Translations under genes and position numbers: made by a program
Assembly: GCF_006346335.1 (NCBI RefSeq)
Contig: NZ_VDMC01000015.1
Span: 1 to 58,817 of the forward strand
Length of the DNA: 58,817 bases
DNA from: Aequorivita sinensis
GTDB taxonomy: Bacteria; Bacteroidota; Bacteroidia; Flavobacteriales; Flavobacteriaceae
Reading direction: 5' to 3'
The notes under the pieces: model-generated
Databases searched by the model: none
What the model was told of the DNA's origin: nothing
The model's input: the letters and a program-made list of their open reading frames with translations, nothing else
Shown here: piece after piece, positions 19,034 through 27,782 of the stretch
How positions within the stretch are numbered: the stretch's first letter is position 1
Layout: every line of letters begins with the position of its first letter

Positions 19034-20128
19034 TTATCTAAAAATTTCCCAATCTAATTTCAGCGAGAAAACATTTGAATACAGTGCCGCACTTTGGTCA
19101 CCAATATCAGTTAATGCGTAATCTACTTGTATACCTTTATATCTAAATCCAACGCCAATATTAGGCTGAAATCCTACAGCGTCAGAATTATCAAGTTGTT
19201 TAATATTTTGAAAATTACCAACTCCACCTCGAACATAAACCATGTCAATATACGCGAATTCAAGTCCTAAAGAGGGGGTAATACTTGCAAATGAAGTAGA
19301 GATAATGTCGTTTGTTTCAGCAAATCTGAAATTTAAATCTACTTCAGCTAAAAGAGAAAAGTCGTGACGATAAACAAATTTTCGAGCTACCCCTAATTGA
19401 AGCTTTGGGATAGTAATTTCGGTGGTTTCAGGTAACTCTTGATTTTGACCTTCTACGGCTCCTTGTATTTCAGCAAACTTTTCTTCGTCTATGCTCCAAG
19501 CGTTAAACGTTGTAGTAATATCTCGAGCCATTATTCCAAACATCCAGTTTTCAGTTCTAAACTGCACAGCTGCATCCAATCCAAATCCCCAAGATGATGC
19601 GAAATCACCGATAACACGTCTAATCACTTTAGCGTTTACGCCATAGTTAAGACCGTCTAAAGGGAGTCTTCGAGCGTATGAAAATGTAAACCCATAATCT
19701 GCTGTAGAGAATTTACTAATTCGATCGTATCTTATATTTCCTTCATCGTCAATAAGCTGAGTGGTGTTTAAGATATCGTCCACACCAAAACGTATTGCAG
19801 AAAGTGCTACAGCACTTCTATCGTCTAGCGGCATTGCAAAGGCTGCGTAATCGTAATTTGCGATGTTTGCAAAGTACGATGCGTGCATTAAGGATAGCTG
19901 TTTGTCTTCGAGGTTTACTAATCCAGCGGGGTTCCAATATCCAGAATTTACGTCGCTAGATGAAGCTACCACAGCGTTGGCCATACCAAATGCAGCAGCA
20001 TCTACACCAATGTTCATGAATTCGTTGGAATATTTACGTGCGGTTTGAGCTTGGGCAAAAACCGAAATAAGTACGATAAGTAGGAATAATCTATCTTTCA
20101 AGCCTGGAAATTTGGGCAAATATGACAC
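19034..20128 (-). CDS. PorV/PorQ-family outer-membrane protein
   Basis: A roughly 360-residue beta-barrel protein with signal peptide (DRLFLLIVLISVFAQAQ) and the family N-terminal block ARKYSNEFMNIGVDAAAFG, then NSGYWNPAGLVNLEDKQLSLMHASYF, as in FadL-like PorV and PorQ proteins. PorV shuttles T9SS cargo; this paralogue's exact role is unknown, but two T9SS cargo genes occur in the window. The widest start is GTG 20128; a TTG at 20101 would give a more standard signal peptide (KDRLFLLIVL), and a near-consensus -7 box (CATATTTG) between the two starts favours it. It stands head-to-tail with the DUF4105 gene. Confidence 0.85.
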   Translation of the reverse strand: MSYLPKFPGLKDRLFLLIVLISVFAQAQTARKYSNEFMNIGVDAAAFGMANAVVASSSDVNSGYWNPAGLVNLEDKQLSLMHASYFANIANYDYAAFAMPLDDRSAVALSAIRFGVDDILNTTQLIDDEGNIRYDRISKFSTADYGFTFSYARRLPLDGLNYGVNAKVIRRVIGDFASSWGFGLDAAVQFRTENWMFGIMARDITTTFNAWSIDEEKFAEIQGAVEGQNQELPETTEITIPKLQLGVARKFVYRHDFSLLAEVDLNFRFAETNDIISTSFASITPSLGLEFAYIDMVYVRGGVGNFQNIKQLDNSDAVGFQPNIGVGFRYKGIQVDYALTDIGDQSAALYSNVFSLKLDWEIFR

Positions 20129-20228
20129 TATTTTATAAAATATTAAACTTAAAATTTATAGACATATTGCCTTAAATTAGCATAGGACGAAAATACTTTG
20201 TTATTTTTACACTTCCTACCAATAAATT

Positions 20229-20966
20229 ATGATAAAACAAATACCAAATATCATCACATCGTTAAACATTATGTGTGGATGTGTAGCAGTGCTTTTCGCT
20301 GTTTCAGGCGATTTAATAATAGCTTCAGTTTTTGCATTCCTAGGAATATTCTTTGATTTTTTTGATGGACTTGCAGCGCGTTTGTTAAAAGCACAAAGTG
20401 AAATTGGACTTCAGTTAGATTCTCTTGCAGATGTTATTACAAGTGGAGTAGTACCAGGAGTAGTAATGTTTCAGTTATTGAATCTTTCTATCTTCGGACA
20501 TATGCAAACGCTAACGGAGATTTTTTCTTTAGACGGGTGGAACGTAAGTTTTAATAACTACTTACCTCTTTTAGGGTTAATGATTGTAATTGCTTCTGCT
20601 TACCGCTTGGCAAAGTTTAATGTTGATACCCGCCAAACCTCTGGATTTATTGGATTGCCAACGCCTGCTAATACTTTATTGATTTTAAGTCTTCCTCTAA
20701 TTTTACAGTTTCAATTTTCAGATTTAGCTGAAACGATAATTCTTAATAAATGGTTCTTAATTGGGATGACATTATTAAGTTGTGTACTGCTAAATGCTGA
20801 AATACCACTTTTCGCTTTAAAGTTTAAAACTTGGGATTTTAAAAGTAATGCAGTTCGTTATGTGTTTTTACTATTGTGTGTTGTGCTTTTAGTTTTTCTG
20901 AAGTTTTTAGCAATACCTTTTATAATCTTGATTTACATATTGCTTTCAATGTTCTGGAAAAGCTAA
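20229..20966 (+). CDS. pssA: CDP-diacylglycerol-serine O-phosphatidyltransferase
   Basis: Makes phosphatidylserine, precursor of phosphatidylethanolamine, from CDP-diacylglycerol and serine at the inner membrane. The CDP-alcohol phosphotransferase motif D-G-x2-A-R-x8-G-x3-D-x3-D is intact: Asp46, Gly47, Ala50, Arg51, Gly60, Asp64, Asp68. Seven or so membrane helices. 245 residues is normal for the type II enzyme. Divergent from the PorV/PorQ-like gene, monocistronic. Confidence 0.94.
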   Translation: MIKQIPNIITSLNIMCGCVAVLFAVSGDLIIASVFAFLGIFFDFFDGLAARLLKAQSEIGLQLDSLADVITSGVVPGVVMFQLLNLSIFGHMQTLTEIFSLDGWNVSFNNYLPLLGLMIVIASAYRLAKFNVDTRQTSGFIGLPTPANTLLILSLPLILQFQFSDLAETIILNKWFLIGMTLLSCVLLNAEIPLFALKFKTWDFKSNAVRYVFLLLCVVLLVFLKFLAIPFIILIYILLSMFWKS

Positions 20967-21105
20967 ATTACTAGGGAAAAAGATTTGATGTTTGCTCGTA
21001 AAGATTATTGAGTTTTCAATTGAAAAATAGGGTGATTATACTTTTAATCTATAATTGAAGTTTAAAATTCCATCAGTAAAGATTAATATAAGGTAGATTG
21101 AAAAA

Positions 21106-21846
21106 TTAGAATTCTAACTTCTTCTTTCTAAGCTCAAAGTTTTGACCTAGATATACTTTACGTACCATTTCATCGGCAGCTAATTCTTCTGGAACTCCAT
21201 GTTTTAGAATACTTCCTTCAAACATAAGGTAGGTTCTGTCTGTAATAGCGAGCGTCTCTTGAACGTTGTGGTCGGTAATAAGGATTCCGATGTTTTTGTT
21301 TTTAAGCTTCGCTACAATACGCTGTATGTCTTCTACAGCTACAGGGTCAACTCCTGCAAAAGGTTCATCTAGAAGAATAAAGTGAGGGTCGGTTGCTAAT
21401 GCTCTTGCAATCTCAGTTCTACGTCTTTCTCCACCACTTAAAAGATCTCCGCGGTTTTTGCGTATATGTCCCAAACCGAATTCCTCGATTAACGATTCCA
21501 TTTTGGCACGTTGTTCTTTTTTGGAGAGTTTAGTGAGTTGTAAAACGCTTAAAATATTATCTTCTACGCTTAGTTTTCTAAAAACTGAAGCTTCCTGCGC
21601 TAAATAACCAATACCATTTTGAGCACGTTTGTACATTGGGTATTTGGTGATTTCTGTTCCTTCTAAATAAATATTTCCGCCATTGGGTTTAATTAACCCT
21701 ACTATCATATAAAACGAGGTGGTTTTACCAGCACCATTCGGCCCCAGCAAACCAACAATTTCTCCTTGGTTTACTTCAACTGTGATGCCTTTTACAACCT
21801 TTCGGCCTTTATAAGATTTTACTAAGTTTTCGGCTTTTAGTTTCAT
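21106..21846 (-). CDS. lptB: LPS export ABC transporter ATP-binding protein LptB
   Basis: A 246-residue ATPase: Walker [10 protein letters not shown] (35-43), signature [17 protein letters not shown], Walker [21 protein letters not shown], switch [15 protein letters not shown]. The GERRRxEIARAL and FAGVDPxAV blocks are diagnostic for LptB, which powers LPS extraction from the inner membrane with LptFG and passes it to the Lpt bridge. LptF, LptG and LptC are not adjacent. The next minus-strand gene upstream is far away (DUF4199 group), and the exporter gene follows after a 66-nt gap containing a perfect palindrome. Confidence 0.94.
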   Translation of the reverse strand: MKLKAENLVKSYKGRKVVKGITVEVNQGEIVGLLGPNGAGKTTSFYMIVGLIKPNGGNIYLEGTEITKYPMYKRAQNGIGYLAQEASVFRKLSVEDNILSVLQLTKLSKKEQRAKMESLIEEFGLGHIRKNRGDLLSGGERRRTEIARALATDPHFILLDEPFAGVDPVAVEDIQRIVAKLKNKNIGILITDHNVQETLAITDRTYLMFEGSILKHGVPEELAADEMVRKVYLGQNFELRKKKLEF

Positions 21847-21873
21847 TTATTCTTTTTCTGAAGGTTCGACCAC

Positions 21874-21889
21874 TCCCGAAGTTTCGGGA
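21874..21889. repeat. Perfect palindrome TCCCGAA-GT-TTCGGGA
   Basis: A 7-bp inverted repeat with a 2-nt centre in the gap between the ABC exporter and lptB. It has no T tract on either side, so it is not a standard terminator. It resembles short interspersed palindromes of flavobacterial genomes; this is an impression and not a match I could test. Confidence 0.6.
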
Positions 21890-21912
21890 TACGAAGATAT
21901 TAATTATTTAAA

Positions 21913-23739
21913 TTACGCTAGCGATTGCATCTCAACCAAATTGTAATAAACTCCTTTTTTCTCTAATAGTTCTTGGTGTTTACCTTGTTCTACAATCTCA
22001 CCTTTTGAAAGTACCACTATATTATCTGCATTTTGAATGGTAGAAAGTCTATGCGCAATAACAATCGAAGTTCTATTTTGCATCATTTTTTCTAATGCAT
22101 CTTGAACCAAACGCTCACTTTCTGTGTCTAGGGCCGAGGTAGCTTCATCCAATATCATAATTGGTGGATTTTTAAGTACAGCTCTAGCAATACTCAATCG
22201 TTGCTTTTGGCCTCCACTTAATTTATTCCCGCTATCACCAATATTTGTATTAAAGCCATCGGGTAAATTTTTAATGAATTCATACGAATTACTAATTTCA
22301 GTAGCTTCCATTAATTCTGCATCGGTAGCTAAAGGTTTCCCAAGCTTTAAGTTGTTGGCAACGGAATCATTAAAGAGAATAGAATCTTGTGATACAATTC
22401 CCATTAAACCGCGTAAAGATTTTTTCGAAATATTTTTAATGTCAACACCATCAATCTCTATACTCCCTTTGTTTACATCGTAAAAACGTGTTAACAAATT
22501 GGCGATTGTACTTTTTCCGCTACCAGATTGTCCAACCAGTGCAACAGTTTTTCCTTTAGGAATTTCTAACGAAAAGTCTTTAAGCACGTATTGATCTTCG
22601 TACTTAAACGAAATATTCTTAATCGAAATTGTGCTGTCAAAATCTTCTTTCTGAACAGGGTTTTCAATATCGGTAATTGTATTCTCGGCTTCTAACAATT
22701 CTAATATACGCTCCGCAGAACCGTTTGCACGCTTTAAAGAGTAACTAGCTTTAGCGATCGCCTTTGCCGGAGTAAGAATATTATAAGCAAGCATAATATA
22801 CCCAATAAAGAAACTAGCTTCTAATGTTTCGTCGATAAAAACTAAATACCCTCCGTAAACTAGCAAGATTCCGATTGTTATAATCCCTAGAAGTTCACTT
22901 AAAGGTGAAGCTAGGTTTTGCCTGTTCATTACTTGATTAGAGTGTTTGTAGAATCGTTCGTTGCTGTCTTCAAATTTTTTCTGAAAAAGTTCTTCGGCGT
23001 GAAAGGCTTTAATAATGCGAAGACCTCCCATAGTTTCTTCCAAAATAGAAAGGAAAACACCTTGTTCTTGTTGAACTTTTAAGGACTTTTTCTTTAATGT
23101 TTTTCCAACTTTTGAAATGAAAAATCCTGAAATAGGTAAAAACAAGAAAACGAAAAGGGTAAGTTTGGCACTAATAAAAAGCATAAATATTAGCGATGCA
23201 ATAATGGTTAGTGGTTCTCTCACAATCATTTCTAATACTGAAAGAACGGAGTTTTTAACTTCATCTACATCACCACTTAATCTAGATATAGTGTCACCTT
23301 TTCTTTTTTCAGAATAAAACGCCAAAGGAAAACTTACAACTTTACTGTAAAGAGCATTTCTTAGATCTTTTAATACCCCATTCCGAAGAAAGGTTGCGTA
23401 AAACAAAGCTAAGTAGTTGCTTAAGTTCTTCAATAAGAATAGCGAAATGATAATTCCTACCATATACATTAGCACCTTAAACTCTCCTAGATTGTTTATA
23501 CTTTCTATAATAAAGTAATTAAGGTATTCCTGCGAATAATCTTTTAAATTGGTAATGCCTTCGTAAACTGGCTTTGGGCCAAGTGTACGTTGGTTGCTAA
23601 AAATAATTTCTAAAACTGGGATTAATGCTACAAATGAAAGTGTACTAAATAACGCATACAATATGTTGAAAAATATATTGAGGAATGCATATTTCTTGTA
23701 CGGGTAGGCGTAACGCAGTATTTTTTTGAAATAATTCAT
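21913..23739 (-). CDS. ABC exporter, membrane plus ATPase domains (MsbA-like)
   Basis: A 608-residue half-transporter. Six membrane helices lie in residues 15-345, with the ATPase in 370-605: Walker A GQSGSGKST (403-411), signature KLSGGQKQRLSIARA (506-520), Walker B IMILDEATSALD (527-538), and H-loop IAHRLSTIQ. Homodimeric exporters of this group flip lipids or export hydrophobic compounds; MsbA-like lipid A or glycolipid flipping fits its place after the phosphohexomutase and beside lptB, but a multidrug role cannot be excluded. Its ATG overlaps the stop of the mutase by one base (TAATG), which indicates coupling. Confidence 0.88.
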   Translation of the reverse strand: MNYFKKILRYAYPYKKYAFLNIFFNILYALFSTLSFVALIPVLEIIFSNQRTLGPKPVYEGITNLKDYSQEYLNYFIIESINNLGEFKVLMYMVGIIISLFLLKNLSNYLALFYATFLRNGVLKDLRNALYSKVVSFPLAFYSEKRKGDTISRLSGDVDEVKNSVLSVLEMIVREPLTIIASLIFMLFISAKLTLFVFLFLPISGFFISKVGKTLKKKSLKVQQEQGVFLSILEETMGGLRIIKAFHAEELFQKKFEDSNERFYKHSNQVMNRQNLASPLSELLGIITIGILLVYGGYLVFIDETLEASFFIGYIMLAYNILTPAKAIAKASYSLKRANGSAERILELLEAENTITDIENPVQKEDFDSTISIKNISFKYEDQYVLKDFSLEIPKGKTVALVGQSGSGKSTIANLLTRFYDVNKGSIEIDGVDIKNISKKSLRGLMGIVSQDSILFNDSVANNLKLGKPLATDAELMEATEISNSYEFIKNLPDGFNTNIGDSGNKLSGGQKQRLSIARAVLKNPPIMILDEATSALDTESERLVQDALEKMMQNRTSIVIAHRLSTIQNADNIVVLSKGEIVEQGKHQELLEKKGVYYNLVEMQSLA

Positions 23740-25454
23740 TAACTAATGTTTAGTTGTGCTGCAATAGCCTCTATTTTCTTTTTAAGAATCCCTTCAAAAT
23801 TTTCTTTTTCTGAAGTGTTTACGCTAATGTAGAACTTTATTTTTGGTTCAGTACCACTTGGTCTTGCTGCAATTTTACTTCCGTCTTCAGTATAGAAAAT
23901 TAATACATTAGATTTTGGAAGATTTAATGTTGAAGTTTCATTTTTGATGAAGTCTGTGGTTTCATTTTTAGAAACATCATCCATTCTCAAAACCTTACTT
24001 CCGGCAATTTCCTTAAATGGATTAGCGCGGAGTTCTTTCATCATATTTGAAATCTCCTCAGCACCTTGTTTACCTTTTTTTGTAAGAGAAATTAAATGTT
24101 CGCGATAATTTCCAAATTGGTTGTAAACGTCATTGAGGTATTGAATCATACTGTTGCCAGCGTGTTTTTTCTGGGCTGCAATTTCACAAGCTAAAAGAGT
24201 AGCGGTAACAGCATCTTTATCGCGAACAAAATCACCAACTAAATACCCAAAACTTTCTTCCCCGCCGCCAATAAATTCTAACTCAGGATTGTCTTTAATC
24301 ATTTTTGCTATCCATTTAAAGCCTGTTAGACCTTCAAGATATTTCACGTTGTAGTGATTAGCGATTTTTTCAACCATTGGAGTGGAAACTATCGTAGAAG
24401 CTACAAACTGATTTCCGTTCAGTTTTCCTGCTTTTTGCCACTGTTCAATAAGGAAATGCGTCATTAAAACCATTGTTTGGTTTCCGTTTAAAAGAACCAT
24501 TTCGTTATTGCTATTTCTAACTGCAATCCCTAATCGATCACAATCTGGGTCTGTTCCGATAACAATATCTGCATTTTCTTTTTCAGCGAGTTCCAAAGCC
24601 ATTTTTAAGGCTGCAGGTTCTTCAGGGTTTGGTGATTTTACTGTAGGGAAATCTCCATTTGGCTCTGCCTGCTCTTCAACAATTAATACATTGTTATAGC
24701 CAGCTTGATTCAAAACCTTTGGAATCATCGTGATTGAAGTTCCGTGAAGTGAAGTGAAAACGATTTTCAGGTTTTTACGTGCTTCTTCTGAAGTATTAAA
24801 AGTTCCGTTTTCAACAGATGCTTTGGCGAAAGCTTCATCAACTTCTGAATCTATATTCTGAATCAAACCTTCATTTGCTTCAAACTTTATGTCTTCGTAT
24901 TTAAGGGAATTAATTTCAGAAATAATTTCTCCGTCTTGAGGTGGTACTAATTGCCCGCCATCTTCCCAATACACTTTATATCCGTTGTATTCTGGTGGGT
25001 TGTGTGAAGCGGTAAGTACAATTCCTGCTTGACATCCTAGGTGTTTTACTGCGAATGAAAGCTCTGGAGTAGGGCGTAAGTCTGAAAAAAGGAAAACTTT
25101 TATTCCATTTGCCGAAAAAACATTAGCAACAACTTTTGCAAATGTTTTACTATTGTGTCTGCAATCGTATGCAATTGCTACTTTTATATCTTGGTTAGGG
25201 AATTTTTCTTTTAAGTAGTTAGAAAGACCTTGAGTGTTTTTCCCTAGGGTATACTTATTAATTCTATTGTCGCCAAGCCCCATAATGCCTCGCATTCCAC
25301 CAGTTCCAAACTCAAGGTTCTTGTAGAAACTGTCTTCCAACCCCTCAGGATCGTTTGCGATCATTTCTTTAATATCGTGTTGAGTTTTCTCGTCGAAAAA
25401 AGGGGTGAGCCACTGGTTAACGCGGTCTAAAATTTTCGGATCTACGTAAATCAT
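23739..25454 (-). CDS. Phosphoglucomutase / phosphomannomutase family enzyme
   Basis: A 571-residue alpha-D-phosphohexomutase. The phosphoserine loop TASHNPPEYNGYK has Ser150; the metal loop GTDPDCDRLGIAV, the sugar loop GGEESFGY and the phosphate-binding loop RPSGTEPKIKFY are all present, so it should be active. Length and the N-terminal block EFGTGGMRGIMGLGDNRIN match the PgcA/PGM2-like branch, which interconverts hexose 1- and 6-phosphates. It feeds sugar-nucleotide synthesis; specificity (glucose or mannose) is not readable. Overlaps the ABC exporter by one base. Confidence 0.92.
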   Translation of the reverse strand: MIYVDPKILDRVNQWLTPFFDEKTQHDIKEMIANDPEGLEDSFYKNLEFGTGGMRGIMGLGDNRINKYTLGKNTQGLSNYLKEKFPNQDIKVAIAYDCRHNSKTFAKVVANVFSANGIKVFLFSDLRPTPELSFAVKHLGCQAGIVLTASHNPPEYNGYKVYWEDGGQLVPPQDGEIISEINSLKYEDIKFEANEGLIQNIDSEVDEAFAKASVENGTFNTSEEARKNLKIVFTSLHGTSITMIPKVLNQAGYNNVLIVEEQAEPNGDFPTVKSPNPEEPAALKMALELAEKENADIVIGTDPDCDRLGIAVRNSNNEMVLLNGNQTMVLMTHFLIEQWQKAGKLNGNQFVASTIVSTPMVEKIANHYNVKYLEGLTGFKWIAKMIKDNPELEFIGGGEESFGYLVGDFVRDKDAVTATLLACEIAAQKKHAGNSMIQYLNDVYNQFGNYREHLISLTKKGKQGAEEISNMMKELRANPFKEIAGSKVLRMDDVSKNETTDFIKNETSTLNLPKSNVLIFYTEDGSKIAARPSGTEPKIKFYISVNTSEKENFEGILKKKIEAIAAQLNIS

Positions 25455-25572
25455 TTTCTTAAATTAAAAGTGCAAAAATAGGCATAAATATAGTGCCTAA
25501 AGTCTGCTAAAGTTAAAAAGTACTTAAAGTTGGATCTCTCCATACTCTAAGTACTTTGTCCTTTAACAAATA

Positions 25573-26520
25573 TTAAGTGTTTATTACTTCTTTAATTATA
25601 TAGTTTTTTGATTCTTTTTTGCTTCTAAGAATCAACTCTCCTAAGAATCCTGCTAGGAAAAGTTGTGAGCCTAGCACCATCGCGGTTAAAGCTATAAAAA
25701 ACTCTGGACGTTCTGCTATTAATCTACCAGTCGGGTTTAAGAACAGCTTGTCTATACCTAAATACAGCGCAAAACAAAACCCGATAAATAACATTAAAGC
25801 CCCCCAAGCTCCAAATAGGTGCATTGGGCGTTTGCCGAAGCGAGATAAAAACCAGATGGTTATTAAGTCTAAAAATCCACGAATAAAACGTTCAGCGCCA
25901 AACTTTGTAGTACCGTATTTACGAGCTTGGTGAATAACTGGTTTTTCTGAAATTTTAGTAAAACCTGCGTTTTTAGCCAAAACTGGAATATAACGATGCA
26001 TTTCTCCAGTTACCTCAATGCTTTTTACAACGTCTTTTTTATACGCTTTTAGTCCGCAATTAAAGTCGTGTAACTTTACGCCTGAAGTTTTTCGAGCAGC
26101 ATAATTAAATAGCTTTGAAGGTAAATTCTTACTAATTACAGAATCGTAGCGTTTCTTTTTCCATCCTGAAACTAAATCGAAACCTTCTTCGGTAACCATT
26201 TTGTATAATTCAGGAATTTCTTCAGGACTATCTTGTAAATCGGCATCCATGGTGATGATTACATCGCCTTTTGCCATAGCAAAGCCAGCGTGTAGCGCTT
26301 GTGATTTTCCGTAATTTTTTTGAAATCGAATACCTTTTACGTCCGAATTTTCAGATGAAATTTTCTCGATTATATCCCAAGAACCATCAGTACTTCCGTC
26401 GTCGATAAAAATTAGCTCGTATGCGAAACCATTTGCTTGCATTACAGTTGTAATCCAGCGGTAAAGTTCATTAAGAGACTCTTCTTCGTTAAGAAGTGGG
26501 ATGACTATGGAAATATTCAT
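25573..26520 (-). CDS. GT2 glycosyltransferase of the polyprenyl-phosphate sugar synthase type
   Basis: A 315-residue inner-membrane enzyme. The GT-A domain (1-230) has VIPLLNEEESL, FIDDGSTDGSW and MDADLQDSPEEIPEL (metal-binding DAD at about 91-93), FNCGLKAYKKDV and HQARKYGTTKFG. Two C-terminal membrane helices follow (about 235-258 and 273-300). This layout is that of GtrB, CsbB and ArnC, which load a sugar onto polyprenyl phosphate. It could serve the YfhO protein of this window, as CsbB does for YfhO in Bacillus, though the genes are 9 kb apart. It is 8 nt downstream of the DUF4199 gene, probably one operon. Confidence 0.9.
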   Translation of the reverse strand: MNISIVIPLLNEEESLNELYRWITTVMQANGFAYELIFIDDGSTDGSWDIIEKISSENSDVKGIRFQKNYGKSQALHAGFAMAKGDVIITMDADLQDSPEEIPELYKMVTEEGFDLVSGWKKKRYDSVISKNLPSKLFNYAARKTSGVKLHDFNCGLKAYKKDVVKSIEVTGEMHRYIPVLAKNAGFTKISEKPVIHQARKYGTTKFGAERFIRGFLDLITIWFLSRFGKRPMHLFGAWGALMLFIGFCFALYLGIDKLFLNPTGRLIAERPEFFIALTAMVLGSQLFLAGFLGELILRSKKESKNYIIKEVINT

Positions 26521-26528
26521 TCAGTAAA

Positions 26529-27056
26529 TTAAAGTTGTGGTGGGTTTTTCTTTAAAATCATACCTGCAACAAGCGATATTATGAAACCGAAAAACAAAGT
26601 TGCTAAAATCCCCATCGCCGACATAATAGTAGGGGTCATAAATTTAGCTGAAATTTCAAGACTATTTTCCATTTGCTCCTGAGTCATATTTGGGAAATCA
26701 GTAATCATTTGCTCTCTAGAGAAATCTAATGTTTTCTGGATAAAATCAGGATCTATATAATTGATGAAAATATAATTGAAGATAACTGATATAATACCTG
26801 CAACAAGGCTAATTGCTAGTCCTGTTTTTAAAGCTTGAGCGATAGTAAGAAACCCAGCATTATCATTTTTAAACGCTTTAATTCCGTAAACAAGTACACC
26901 TATAGATATTACTAATTGTAGAATGGTAAGCCACCAAGGTCTATCTATATGTGCGTCAAGAACAAACGATATAACTTGTAATACGATTGAAAGTAAAGCT
27001 AAAAGCACCCCGAAGTTAAGAGCGATTTTTTTTAATGATGCGGTTTGATTTTCCAT
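26529..27056 (-). CDS. DUF4199 membrane protein
   Basis: A 175-residue inner-membrane protein with four predicted helices (about 10-30, 38-57, 74-95 and 145-168) and a soluble acidic stretch between the third and fourth. It matches DUF4199, a family of unknown function found almost only in Bacteroidota and often beside a GT2 glycosyltransferase, as here (8 nt gap). It may assist the enzyme in the membrane; that is an inference from neighbourhood only. Confidence 0.83.
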   Translation of the reverse strand: MENQTASLKKIALNFGVLLALLSIVLQVISFVLDAHIDRPWWLTILQLVISIGVLVYGIKAFKNDNAGFLTIAQALKTGLAISLVAGIISVIFNYIFINYIDPDFIQKTLDFSREQMITDFPNMTQEQMENSLEISAKFMTPTIMSAMGILATLFFGFIISLVAGMILKKNPPQL

Positions 27057-27185
27057 AATTATAAATTGGTTTAAAAATCTACCAAAATTGGTGGTAGAAA
27101 AGGTTCGGTTTGTTAGTAAACAAAGATAGTAAAACGTTACATTTGCAACTGAATTTAGTGTGAATTAAAAAAGTGCAATATTTTG

Positions 27186-27215
27186 TTGCTATTTTCTAAT
27201 TATTGATTAAATTTG
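27186..27215 (+). promoter_or_regulatory. rpmE promoter
   Basis: TTG (27186-27188), exactly 19 nt, then TAAATTTG (27208-27215): a full match to the phylum's housekeeping promoter. It lies upstream of ATG 27272 and inside the longest reading frame, which rules out the frame's upstream start at 27203. Confidence 0.87.
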
Positions 27216-27271
27216 CAAACTCAATTCCGAAAGGTCGGAAGAGTCCATTTATAAAAAATAATATTACAGAG

Positions 27272-27553
27272 ATGAAAAAAGGTATCCACCCAGATAATTA
27301 TAGAGTAGTTGCTTTTAAGGATATGAGTAACGAAGAAATTTTCCTTACTAAGTCAACAGCTGATACTAAAGAAACTATTGAAGTTGATGGTGTTGAATAT
27401 CCTTTAGTAAAAATGGAGATTTCACGTACATCACACCCTTTCTACACAGGAAAAGCAAAACTTATTGATACTGCTGGACGTATTGATAAATTCAAAAACA
27501 AATACGACAAGTTTAAAAAACCTGCAAAAGCAGCAGAAAAAACTGAAGAGTAG
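27272..27553 (+). CDS. rpmE2: 50S ribosomal protein L31 type B
   Basis: A 93-residue protein starting [17 protein letters not shown], with [22 protein letters not shown], the standard L31 core. It lacks the CxxC zinc ligands, so it belongs to the zinc-independent B type. The longer frame to 27203 is rejected because the promoter lies inside it. The Lys/Ala/Glu-rich tail ([12 protein letters not shown]) is typical for flavobacteria. Terminator at 27640. Confidence 0.96.
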   Translation: MKKGIHPDNYRVVAFKDMSNEEIFLTKSTADTKETIEVDGVEYPLVKMEISRTSHPFYTGKAKLIDTAGRIDKFKNKYDKFKKPAKAAEKTEE

Positions 27554-27639
27554 GTTTCGATTCAATTTTAATATTGATGCTGATACAGGTCAGAATCATT
27601 TATTGAAATTAGTCAATCCACTCTAAATAGATAATTTAC

Positions 27640-27668
27640 AAAAGCCTTCGAGAAATCGAAGGCTTTTT
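27640..27668 (+). terminator. Terminator after rpmE
   Basis: Perfect stem AAAAGCCTTCGA / TCGAAGGCTTTT with a GAAA tetraloop and T tract, about 90 nt past the L31 stop. Confidence 0.9.
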
Positions 27669-27782
27669 TGATTTGTTATATTTAATTGACTCTTGCAGAT
27701 TTTTAAGTAAAATTGGTTTTGTATTTTTACTGCTACGATTTTTAAAGAATCGCAAACCTAATATCGAAAATCTAAAATCAAA

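Noticed and set aside
27203-27271. Longer start for L31
   Set aside because: It overlaps the full consensus promoter 27186-27215, and MKKGIHPD is the standard start.
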